A stretch of DNA of 64,000 bases, taken from positions 1 to 64,000 of the forward strand of contig JAFSOR010000008.1 of NCBI GenBank assembly GCA_017446885.1, given 5' to 3'. This stretch comes from Spirochaetia bacterium (lineage in GTDB: Bacteria; Spirochaetota; Spirochaetia; CADAEX01). The translations under genes were made by a program, and so were the position numbers. Of the stretch, positions 56,032 to 63,394 are shown in pieces (position 1 is the stretch's first letter; the number at the start of each line of letters is the position of its first letter). A model generated the notes under the pieces. The model worked only from the letters and a program-made list of their open reading frames with translations. It was not told the origin of the DNA and made no database searches.

Positions 56032-57173
56032 CTGATAGATCCTAAGGTGTCTTTGAAATAATCCAGGACAGTTTTAAGTCCGCACTCCAAATCGGCCATG
56101 TTCAAAAGCAGGTTTACCCGGAAGCAGAATCGGTGTTTTAAGTCAAGGCACTGCATAACACCAGGATAGGCAAAGTAGCCTTTATCTTTCATCAGCATCT
56201 TCATGGCATCGACGAAGAGCCTGTCATCAATCGTACGATCAATAAAAATCATGGCGTAATGCCCGGACACTTCCGAAGAAACTGTGGCAAAATCATAATC
56301 AGACAGTATATGTCTGACCAGCGAAAGATTTTCAGCCCAGAAATGATTATAGATGGAAAGACATTCACCAAAATTAGGTGAGATAAAATGATGATATCCC
56401 TGCCGGCATGAATAGTTGATAGAGCCTCCAAAGCTGTCATTCAGACTGTTGATTGCATCGTAATATTTTTTATGCACCACCAGGACAGAGAATTTTATTC
56501 CCTGGATACCAAGCGCTTTATGGGGGCTGTATATGTAGATAAGGTTTTCCTGAACCCCGAATGCCCGGGAAAGCTCCCTGCCGTTTATGCACAGTGATTC
56601 GTCTAAGATTACAAGCTTACCTGCATCCAGAAGTTTCTGAATGCCCTCCGTTACCCGCTGTTTAAAATAAATACTGCAGGAATTTAGAGGAGAAGTGAAC
56701 CAGAAGGCATTGCAGTCGGACTGCAGCAGGAGCTCTGCATCAAATGATTCATTTATGTTCTCCATGAAATCATCGAATATTGTGTAGTCCATTTTTAAGG
56801 CATCACAGCAGTCTGGAACGGAAAAATAGTAGGGGGTGATGATTCCAAGCTTTGCAGCCATTTCTGAAAGAAGAATTGAGACCATAGAAATGGAGAGGGT
56901 GCTCTGGGTCAGTGCATGGAAAAACGCATTTTTACAGTCGTCGGCAGAAAATCCCAGCTTGTCCGCAATTACCTCTTTTACATCCTCTGGAAAGTAATAA
57001 TAGTAGTCGAATACATCCTGTTCGCTGTCAAACTTGAGAATCTTTTTAATTTTTTCTTTATATTCAGAACCGGCATTCCAGTAGGAAAGGTTTACAGGAG
57101 GATGCTCCTGGCATTCTTTTTCTGCCTCATCCAGTTCCATCTCAATTTCATAATCAGTCATATAATTTTTCAT
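56028..57173 (-). CDS. Fold-type-I PLP aminotransferase-like enzyme, divergent
   Basis: A 381-residue protein of the class I/II aminotransferase fold. The PLP-ring Asp is in LVILDESLCINGREL and the Schiff-base Lys in YSPHKALGIQG. It lacks much of the usual N-terminal substrate loop and has an acidic, unusual start (about 1-60), so it may be a decarboxylase, lyase or acyl-transferring member rather than a plain transaminase. It lies between the NspC-like and NRPS genes with overlaps (20 and 4 bp). ATG at 57173 or 57161. Confidence 0.72.
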   Translation of the reverse strand: MKNYMTDYEIEMELDEAEKECQEHPPVNLSYWNAGSEYKEKIKKILKFDSEQDVFDYYYYFPEDVKEVIADKLGFSADDCKNAFFHALTQSTLSISMVSILLSEMAAKLGIITPYYFSVPDCCDALKMDYTIFDDFMENINESFDAELLLQSDCNAFWFTSPLNSCSIYFKQRVTEGIQKLLDAGKLVILDESLCINGRELSRAFGVQENLIYIYSPHKALGIQGIKFSVLVVHKKYYDAINSLNDSFGGSINYSCRQGYHHFISPNFGECLSIYNHFWAENLSLVRHILSDYDFATVSSEVSGHYAMIFIDRTIDDRLFVDAMKMLMKDKGYFAYPGVMQCLDLKHRFCFRVNLLLNMADLECGLKTVLDYFKDTLGSIR

Positions 57174-58305
57174 ACTCCGTGTAGGTATAGCTTTTAATAG
57201 GCTTTATTCCAGACATTCTACTGTAGAAAAGGATATCTGGGAAGTTGATTCCGTTAAAATAGTTTACTTGTGCAAAGGAATATGAACCCATGTCGCCGAA
57301 AATGATTTTATCTCCAGGCTTGAGCGGGGCAGAAAAATTGTATTCGCCGAACACATCCCCTGCCAGGCAGCTGTTCCCTGCAAGCAGATAGCTGTATGCC
57401 TTATGGTCAGCGCGTCCTTTTTCTGGATAGACCACAGGGAGCTGGTAATAGTTTTTAAGGACATCAAGGGCATGGCAGGAAAGGGATGTGTCAAGAATTG
57501 CTATGTCCTTTTCGTTGTGCACTATGTCCAGTACAGTAACAACTAGGAAGCCTGATTCCATAACCAGATATTCACAGGGCTCTATGTATGTCTTTAAATG
57601 ATATTTTGTATGCAGGATATCCAGATTCGCCTGGAAATGGGCAAAGTCAAAATCATCCTCGGTCAGGGCCTGCCCTCCCCCTAAGTTTATCCAGGAGACA
57701 GAATGGAAATAGTCTGAGAACTTTTCTATTCCGGCAGAAAGGAGATTGTTGAAATCTTTGGAAGAATTTCCGCATAGGGCATGGATATGGAAGCCGGAGA
57801 TACGGTCCATGATATCTGGCTCAACTTTAGAAAGAGCCTCTTTTGTAAGTCCGAACCGGGAATAACGGCCACAGGGATTGTAGACAGCTTCTTTTACTGC
57901 ATTGATTTCTGGATTAAGACGCAGGGCAAAATTATTCTTTGCAGTCCCCACCTGATTGAAAACTGAAATCTGCTGTGGAGAGTTAAGGACAATATGGGAA
58001 CAGATGGTGGCAATCGCCTCGGCATCTTCTGCCTTGTAAGCTGGGGTGTGGATATGAACTTCCTTTCCAAGCTTTCTTCCTAGTTTTGCCTCGAAAAGCC
58101 CCGATGCAGAGATTCCCTCCACATACGGCTTGATGAATGGAAGAGCCTTGGCAAGGGGAAACCCTTTCATGGCAAACAGGAGGGCAAGTCCTGCGTTGTC
58201 GGCCTGCTTTTTTATATTCTTGAGATTATCGGTAAGAATATCGGTATCAATAATGTAGCAAGGAGTTTTGACTTTTTCTATGAAGCTCACAAATTCAGTA
58301 TTCAA
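57154..58305 (-). CDS. NspC-like carboxy(nor)spermidine decarboxylase family protein
   Basis: A 383-residue fold-type-III PLP decarboxylase. The features match NspC: the PLP Lys in LLFAMKGFPLAKALP, HIHALCGNSS (NspC has HFHTLCEQN), WINLGGGQALT, EPCEYLVMESGFLVVTVLDI, SCHALDVL and CLAGDVFGEYNF. NspC makes norspermidine or spermidine by decarboxylation. No carboxynorspermidine dehydrogenase gene is present in the window. TTG start at 58305 with AAGGAA 6 nt upstream, right after the azoreductase stop. Within this operon it probably supplies the amine used by the NRPS (inference). Confidence 0.8.
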   Translation of the reverse strand: MNTEFVSFIEKVKTPCYIIDTDILTDNLKNIKKQADNAGLALLFAMKGFPLAKALPFIKPYVEGISASGLFEAKLGRKLGKEVHIHTPAYKAEDAEAIATICSHIVLNSPQQISVFNQVGTAKNNFALRLNPEINAVKEAVYNPCGRYSRFGLTKEALSKVEPDIMDRISGFHIHALCGNSSKDFNNLLSAGIEKFSDYFHSVSWINLGGGQALTEDDFDFAHFQANLDILHTKYHLKTYIEPCEYLVMESGFLVVTVLDIVHNEKDIAILDTSLSCHALDVLKNYYQLPVVYPEKGRADHKAYSYLLAGNSCLAGDVFGEYNFSAPLKPGDKIIFGDMGSYSFAQVNYFNGINFPDILFYSRMSGIKPIKSYTYTEYEKLYD

Positions 58306-58869
58306 TCAAAGTTCCTTTCTGGCCGCTTCCAGCTTGGCCTCTACATCGGTGCCCACTATGTCTAAACCTTCTGCTTTAATACAAGTGACTTCTGGAACGC
58401 CATAGAGCAGCTGCACCAATGCCTTGGCATACTGGAAGCCGAAATCAAAGTCGCCGATATATCCGCCGGATGTAGTCACATAGTAGAATTTCTTTGCTTT
58501 GCATAATCCCTTTGGATACCCTTCCGGTGTGTAGCGGAAAGTGATGCCACATACAGATGTTGCCTCGAAGTAAAGCTTTAACAGAGCTGGAAAGGAAAGA
58601 TCCCAGTATGGAGCAGCCATTACTATGATATCAGCATCGGCAAACTGTTTGGCATACCGGAAAAACTGGTCGCTGAAATCATTTGCGGCAAGGGCTTTAT
58701 CCCGTTTTGCAATATCAGCAATGGTAAGTGGTCTTAAGTTCTCATATGCCAGATTCAGTACTTCTGCTCTCTCCCCAGTCTCTTTCTCAAGCTTTGAAAG
58801 AAGGTCTTCTGCCAGTTTAAGTGTCCGTGATTCCGGGCGTATGCAGGCATTTATAAACAATGTGCTCAT
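58306..58869 (-). CDS. NAD(P)H-dependent FMN reductase of the azoreductase/quinone-reductase family
   Basis: A 187-residue flavodoxin-like reductase: N-terminal FINACIRPESRTLKLAEDLL (phosphate-binding loop), AAPYWDLSFPALLKLYFE (FMN/dimer region) and TTSGGYIGDFDFGFQYA. Family members reduce azo or quinone compounds with flavin. In this operon it could reduce a pathway intermediate or detoxify. It overlaps the aminotransferase upstream by 4 bp (ATGA) and abuts the NspC-like gene. Confidence 0.85.
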   Translation of the reverse strand: MSTLFINACIRPESRTLKLAEDLLSKLEKETGERAEVLNLAYENLRPLTIADIAKRDKALAANDFSDQFFRYAKQFADADIIVMAAPYWDLSFPALLKLYFEATSVCGITFRYTPEGYPKGLCKAKKFYYVTTSGGYIGDFDFGFQYAKALVQLLYGVPEVTCIKAEGLDIVGTDVEAKLEAARKEL

Positions 58870-60014
58870 AGTCTCCTCATATTTTTATCGGCCTGCTCGA
58901 GGGCAGCCATAGATTTAACAAAATTGAACCGCATCAGGCGGCATCCTTCGTCAATAGCGCTCAAGTAGAATGGCGAGGCAGGAATAAGTGCAACCTGCTT
59001 TGTCTTTATAAGCTCTTTCATAAACTCCATATCACTCTTTTGGGAAAGCTTGTCAAATGTGGCCATGAAGAAGTAGGAGCCCTCTGGCTTTATCGGATCA
59101 AAGCCCCATTCGGCAGCTCTTGCCAATAGGTAATCCCGCCGCTTTTCCATCTCAGCACAGAAGGCTTTGGAGTAGTCTGCAGAAATAGGCAGAATGCGGG
59201 AGAACGCCAGCTGTATCGGATGGTTTACTGCGAATGTCACCCACTGATGCACCGCCTGCACTGCCTGTGTAAGAGCTTGGGTGGTGCAGATGTAGCCTAT
59301 CTTCCAGCCTGTGGCAGAGAAGGTCTTGGCAGTGGAGTTTATAGTTATAGTCCTGTCGGCAAGCCCCTGGATAGAGGCTGTTGGTATATGCTTAAGGCCG
59401 TCGAATACCAGGTTCTCGTACACCTCGTCACTTATGATGACAAGGTTATACTTGTTTGCAATTTCGGAAAGAACTGTAAGCTCCTCTCTGGAAAAGACTT
59501 TGCCCGACGGATTGTTAGGGTTGTTGATTATGATAGCCTTGGTACGGGGTGTGATGGCATCTTCCAGCTCCTTCCGGTCAAAGGAGAAGTCGGGCAGATG
59601 CAGGGTAACAGCCTTCATGGTGCAGAGCGCCATCTTGCAGCTTCCGGCATAGGAGTCGAAGAAAGGCTCAAATGCAATAAGCTCATCGCCTGGGTCGCAC
59701 AGAGCCATGACGCTGTCGAATATAGCCTCGGTTGCGCCGCTTGTAACAGTAATCTGAGTGGCAGGATCAAAGTTAAGGCCATATTTGGCTTTGTACATGC
59801 CGCTTATAGCCTGCCTGAACTCTGGCACACCAGAAAGGGGGGCATATTGATTCCGCCCAGCGTCAAAAGATTCTTTTATTATGTCCAGAACCCAGCGCGG
59901 CGTGTCGAAATCTGGCGCCCCCTGACTTAAGCCCACAGCGTTGTGCTGGGCTGCAAGGGAGTTCACCACAGTAAAGATTGTAGTTTCGGAGTTAGCGACC
60001 CGTATTGCGCTCAT
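58866..60014 (-). CDS. Class I/II aminotransferase (methionine/kynurenine aminotransferase-like)
   Basis: A 382-residue enzyme of the aspartate-aminotransferase fold: GLSQGAPDFDTPRWV, TVTSGATEAIFD, NPNNPSGKVFSREEL, ISDEVYENLVFDG and the PLP Lys in NSTAKTFSATGWKIGY. It resembles YbdL/kynurenine aminotransferase types that act on methionine, aromatic or glutamine-like substrates. It lies 2 bp behind the hydroxyacid dehydrogenase, so the two may interconvert keto, amino and hydroxy acids for the NRPS. Confidence 0.87.
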   Translation of the reverse strand: MSAIRVANSETTIFTVVNSLAAQHNAVGLSQGAPDFDTPRWVLDIIKESFDAGRNQYAPLSGVPEFRQAISGMYKAKYGLNFDPATQITVTSGATEAIFDSVMALCDPGDELIAFEPFFDSYAGSCKMALCTMKAVTLHLPDFSFDRKELEDAITPRTKAIIINNPNNPSGKVFSREELTVLSEIANKYNLVIISDEVYENLVFDGLKHIPTASIQGLADRTITINSTAKTFSATGWKIGYICTTQALTQAVQAVHQWVTFAVNHPIQLAFSRILPISADYSKAFCAEMEKRRDYLLARAAEWGFDPIKPEGSYFFMATFDKLSQKSDMEFMKELIKTKQVALIPASPFYLSAIDEGCRLMRFNFVKSMAALEQADKNMRRL

Positions 60015-60016
60015 AA

Positions 60017-60988
60017 TCAGTTTTTCCTTGTCTCGAAAGCTCTGTAGCCGGTATTGAAATCCACCAGGCTCTTCAACGGCTGGCCGGTGGTATATGCTTT
60101 GAGGTTCTCTGCGGCAAGGCGGACTATCCTCTCAAAAGTCTCGGGCAGATGGTACTGACCTGATGTATGCGGTGTAATAATCATATTTGGAGCATCCCAC
60201 AGAGGGTTGTCTTTCGGCAGCGGCTCCGGGTCTGTCACGTCTACGGCAGCACCTGCGATAATCCCCTCGTTCAGTGCCTTGCACAGGTCGTCTGTCACAA
60301 TTGCATTGCCACGCCCTACATTTATAAGTATTGCGCTTTTTTTCATCTTCTTAAGCCGGTTTAAGTCCATAAGATGGGCAGTGGCGCTGGTGTTTGGAAT
60401 AGAGAGTGCCACAATGTCGAAATCGCCGATTATTTCGTCCAGCTTATCAAGAGGATAGATTGCCTCAAGCCAGTCGGGTTTGTCCGCAGTATGGCGGCGT
60501 ATTCCTGTGACCTGGCTTCCCAGGAGGTGCATCTTCTGAGCGAATTCGCTTCCAATGTCGCCAAGGCCTATAACCAGAGTCTTGCTGCCATAGATAGATG
60601 TAACATGGCCTTCGTCCTTCCAGTCGTGGTTCTGCTGGTTTATCCGGTAGCGGTTAAGATGCTTTATAAGCGAAAGGACACAGCCCAGCATATATTCGGA
60701 GATTGCAAGGCCGTAGCAGCCCGATGCGCAGCAGAATTTTACATTAGGCGGAATGACTCCGGGGACAGTATATTCTTCCACCCCTGCGTTGTTGGTCTGT
60801 ATGAACTCAAGGTTTTTCCCCAACTGTATCTCTTTTGCAGGAATGTTACCTATAAGTATCTGAGCCTTTTCAAGATATTCCTGATAATTCTTCTGGCAAT
60901 AAATGAAATTCCCCTCGGGATATGCCGATTCCAAAAGCTTTTTATGCCGTTCCTCCACAGGAAGGACAACAAGGACTGTTTTTCCCAC
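60017..60988 (-). CDS. D-2-hydroxyacid dehydrogenase
   Basis: A 323-residue NAD-dependent enzyme: nucleotide-binding VIGLGDIGSEFAQKM, the central NVGRGNAIV, Asp/Glu pair in AVDVTDPEPLP and catalytic His in ITPHTSGQYH. It reduces 2-keto acids to D-2-hydroxy acids. GGAGA 7 nt before a GTG at 60988 gives the start; a TTG at 61006 is in frame but lies before the ribosome site. It is the first gene of the NRPS operon. Confidence 0.88.
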   Translation of the reverse strand: MGKTVLVVLPVEERHKKLLESAYPEGNFIYCQKNYQEYLEKAQILIGNIPAKEIQLGKNLEFIQTNNAGVEEYTVPGVIPPNVKFCCASGCYGLAISEYMLGCVLSLIKHLNRYRINQQNHDWKDEGHVTSIYGSKTLVIGLGDIGSEFAQKMHLLGSQVTGIRRHTADKPDWLEAIYPLDKLDEIIGDFDIVALSIPNTSATAHLMDLNRLKKMKKSAILINVGRGNAIVTDDLCKALNEGIIAGAAVDVTDPEPLPKDNPLWDAPNMIITPHTSGQYHLPETFERIVRLAAENLKAYTTGQPLKSLVDFNTGYRAFETRKN

Positions 60989-61000
60989 TATATCTTCTCC

Positions 61001-61029
61001 TTGCAAATATTATACTTTAAACTTATATT
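61001..61029 (+). promoter_or_regulatory. Predicted promoter of pyrC
   Basis: TTGCAA (61001-61006), 17 nt, TATATT (61024-61029), with AAAGGG 8 nt before the ATG at 61049. It overlaps the divergent -10 of the NRPS operon. Confidence 0.5.
61009..61014 (-). promoter_or_regulatory. -10 box in front of the NRPS operon
   Basis: TATAAT on the minus strand, 20 nt before the GTG start of the dehydrogenase with GGAGA between. The best -35 at 18-nt or shorter spacing is weak (TTTTCT), so an activator may be needed. Confidence 0.4.
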
Positions 61030-61048
61030 AAAGAAAAGGGAAAAGAAA

Positions 61049-62053
61049 ATGGAAAAAGAGATAACCATCCTTAAGCCGTCCGACATGCACCTGCACCTGC
61101 GGCAGGGCGATATGCTCAAGACCACAGTGGGCGATGCAGAGACCTGGTTTGCACAGGGGGTGGTTATGCCTAACACCCTGCCTCCGATAAATACCCCTGA
61201 TCGCCTTGCAGCCTACCGGGATGATATTCTTTCCCTTGCCCCTGATTTCAAGCCTATAATGAGCTTCAAGCTTTATCCTGGGATGAGTGCCGATGCCGTA
61301 AAGGCCATGAAAGCTTCCGGTGCGCTCCTGGGCAAGCTATATCCGGCAGGGGTCACCACCAATTCAGAGGATGGGGTAAAATCCTGGCACGATATAAAAG
61401 ATGCCCTTAGGGCTATGTGCGACCTGGACCTGGTGCTTTCCATACACTGCGAGACACCCGATGCCTTTGTACTTGACCGGGAATATGAATACCACAGGGA
61501 GTTTGCAGAGATTGCAAAGGCTTTCCCCGATTTACGCATGGTGTTCGAGCATATGTCGGACCGCCGCTCTGTAGATTTTGTGGCATCGCTTTCAGGCCGT
61601 GTGGCAGGCACAATAACAGCCCACCATCTGCTCCTTACTTTGGATGATGTGATTGGGGCAAACATGAACCCGCACACCTTCTGCAAGCCGGTGGTAAAAG
61701 GGCCTGAAGACAGAAAGGCACTGCGGCAGGCAGCCTTCTCTGGCGATAAAAAGTTCTTCTTCGGGTCCGACAGCGCACCGCACCTTAAGGCCAAGAAGGA
61801 GTCTGGCTCTGCAGGCGGCGGCATATACTCATCGCCTTGTGCAGTGCCCCTTATGGCAGAGCTTTTTGAGAAAAACGGCAGACTGGATAAATTCGAAAAC
61901 TTTATGTCGGTGTACGGTCCTGCTTTCTACGGTCTGCCGGCAGCCACCAGCCGCATCACACTGGTGCAAAAAAATAGCACCATCCCGCCTGTCATCGACG
62001 GAATAGTGCCACTATGCGCAGGAAAAACTCTGTCCTGGGCTCTTAAAGCTTAG
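61049..62053 (+). CDS. pyrC: Dihydroorotase (type II, E. coli PyrC-like)
   Basis: A 334-residue zinc amidohydrolase closing carbamoyl-aspartate to dihydroorotate in pyrimidine synthesis. Motifs: DMHLHLRQGD, MPNTLPPI, KLYPAGVTTNSEDGV (carbamylated Lys), IHCETPD, EHMSDRRSVDF, TAHHLLLTLDD and GSDSAPH. Length and motifs match E. coli-type PyrC. The open frame continues far upstream over the opposite-strand dehydrogenase, but that is a shadow. Confidence 0.94.
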   Translation: MEKEITILKPSDMHLHLRQGDMLKTTVGDAETWFAQGVVMPNTLPPINTPDRLAAYRDDILSLAPDFKPIMSFKLYPGMSADAVKAMKASGALLGKLYPAGVTTNSEDGVKSWHDIKDALRAMCDLDLVLSIHCETPDAFVLDREYEYHREFAEIAKAFPDLRMVFEHMSDRRSVDFVASLSGRVAGTITAHHLLLTLDDVIGANMNPHTFCKPVVKGPEDRKALRQAAFSGDKKFFFGSDSAPHLKAKKESGSAGGGIYSSPCAVPLMAELFEKNGRLDKFENFMSVYGPAFYGLPAATSRITLVQKNSTIPPVIDGIVPLCAGKTLSWALKA

Positions 62054-62616
62054 AACTGTACCTGCGGTGCAGTCCGTGCTGAATCTGCAATCTCAAAGTA
62101 AGATTTTTTATCAAAACCCATATTGCCTGCAACTATCGAGGATGGGAAAACTTTTATCTTGGTGTTGAATATCCGCACCGAATCGTTGTAGCGCTTACGG
62201 GCAACAGAGATGCGGTTCTCGGTGCCGGCCAGCTCGTCCTGCAGTGCCAGGAAGTTGGTGTTGCTCTTAAGCTCTGGATAATTCTCGGCAATAGCCAGCA
62301 GCCTGCCCAGTGCGCTCTGCATCTGGTTATAGCCATCGGCTTTCTCTTCCACAGTTGTGGCACCAGCCAGCTTGGACCGTGCCTCTGCTACATTGTTGAA
62401 TACATCGCTCTCGTGCTTTGCGTATCCCTTTACAGTGTTCACCAGGTTAGGAATCAGGTCGGAACGTCTCTGGAGCTGGTTATCAATCTCGGCCCATGCA
62501 GAGCTTGTCTGCTCATCCAATGTCACCAGGCTGTTCCTGGTGCTTATATACCAGCCGAAGATTACAGCAATCACGGCCACGATGACCAATACAGTAACAA
62601 GTGCTTTGTTTTTCAT
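62050..62616 (-). CDS. lemA: LemA-family protein
   Basis: A 188-residue LemA: one N-terminal membrane helix (about 5-25) and a coiled-coil-rich soluble domain with RRSDLIPNLVNTVKGYA, the typical family core. LemA proteins accompany TPM-domain proteins in many bacteria; the function is unclear. AAGGAG ribosome site 4 nt before the ATG; the last of three genes here. It overlaps pyrC by 4 bp tail to tail. Confidence 0.9.
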   Translation of the reverse strand: MKNKALVTVLVIVAVIAVIFGWYISTRNSLVTLDEQTSSAWAEIDNQLQRRSDLIPNLVNTVKGYAKHESDVFNNVAEARSKLAGATTVEEKADGYNQMQSALGRLLAIAENYPELKSNTNFLALQDELAGTENRISVARKRYNDSVRIFNTKIKVFPSSIVAGNMGFDKKSYFEIADSARTAPQVQF

Positions 62617-62629
62617 AAATACTCCTTAA

Positions 62630-63394
62630 TCAAAAGCCTCTGGAAGCGCCTCCGCCTCCGAATCCGCCGCCCCCGAAACCGCCAAAGCCGCCGCATCCTC
62701 TAGAGGAGAATCCTCCGAAACTGCCCCTGCCATGTCCATAACCTGGGTACATAGCTCCGAAAGAGCTTCCGTAGTATCTGCGTCCGGTCCGTTTGGCATT
62801 TTTTGCCCGGCGTATCATCATTAAAAAAATAGAAACAAAAATTATAAAGAAAATCAGCATACAGAGCCTTTCGGTAAAGGTGTTGTCCTGCATCTTTGCC
62901 CGCTCATCAAGCTCCACATTCATTTCGGTGCCGATTATATCTGCAATCCTGAACATTCCCCGCCTGAGTCCTGCGCTGAAGTCCCCACCCCTGAAATATG
63001 GGATTACTGTGTTATCCAGAACCCGGCCTGCCTTGGAGTCGTTGATTATACCCTCAAGGCCATAGCCTATCTCGATACGGACCTTGCGTTCTTCCATGGC
63101 CAGAATCAGGATTATTCCGGTGTCTTTTCCTTTCTCTCCGACTTTCCATTTTTCGGCCACTGCCATTCCAAAATCTTCGATAGATGCGTAAGGAGCCATG
63201 CTTTTTACAGTCAGCACCGCAATCTGGGCACCTGTCTTTTCCTCAACTTCCTTTGCCACATCCTCCATAGAGGCTTTGTCCTTCTCGGAGATTACACCGG
63301 CATAGTCGTTCACATAGCCGGAATAGCCCGGGACATCATCGGAAAAAGCATTCAAGGCTAAAAAGATTAAAAGAAGGAAAAGCAGTTTTCTCAT
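62630..63394 (-). CDS. TPM-domain (YgcG-like) membrane protein
   Basis: A 254-residue protein: signal peptide (about 1-18), TPM domain (about 22-165, with VNDYAGVISEKDK, LVRIEIGYGLEG-like KVRIEIGYGLEG and VIPYFRGGDFSAGL), one membrane helix (about 183-203) and a Gly/Phe/Ser-rich tail (about 215-254) made of GGFGG-type repeats. TPM proteins are membrane-linked helpers often paired with LemA. It overlaps its upstream neighbour by 4 bp. Confidence 0.87.
   Translation of the reverse strand: MRKLLFLLLIFLALNAFSDDVPGYSGYVNDYAGVISEKDKASMEDVAKEVEEKTGAQIAVLTVKSMAPYASIEDFGMAVAEKWKVGEKGKDTGIILILAMEERKVRIEIGYGLEGIINDSKAGRVLDNTVIPYFRGGDFSAGLRRGMFRIADIIGTEMNVELDERAKMQDNTFTERLCMLIFFIIFVSIFLMMIRRAKNAKRTGRRYYGSSFGAMYPGYGHGRGSFGGFSSRGCGGFGGFGGGGFGGGGASRGF

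Noticed and set aside
60374..61048. Open frame extending pyrC upstream to 60374
   Set aside because: It lies opposite the coding hydroxyacid dehydrogenase, has no ribosome site, and the dihydroorotase fold begins at 61049.
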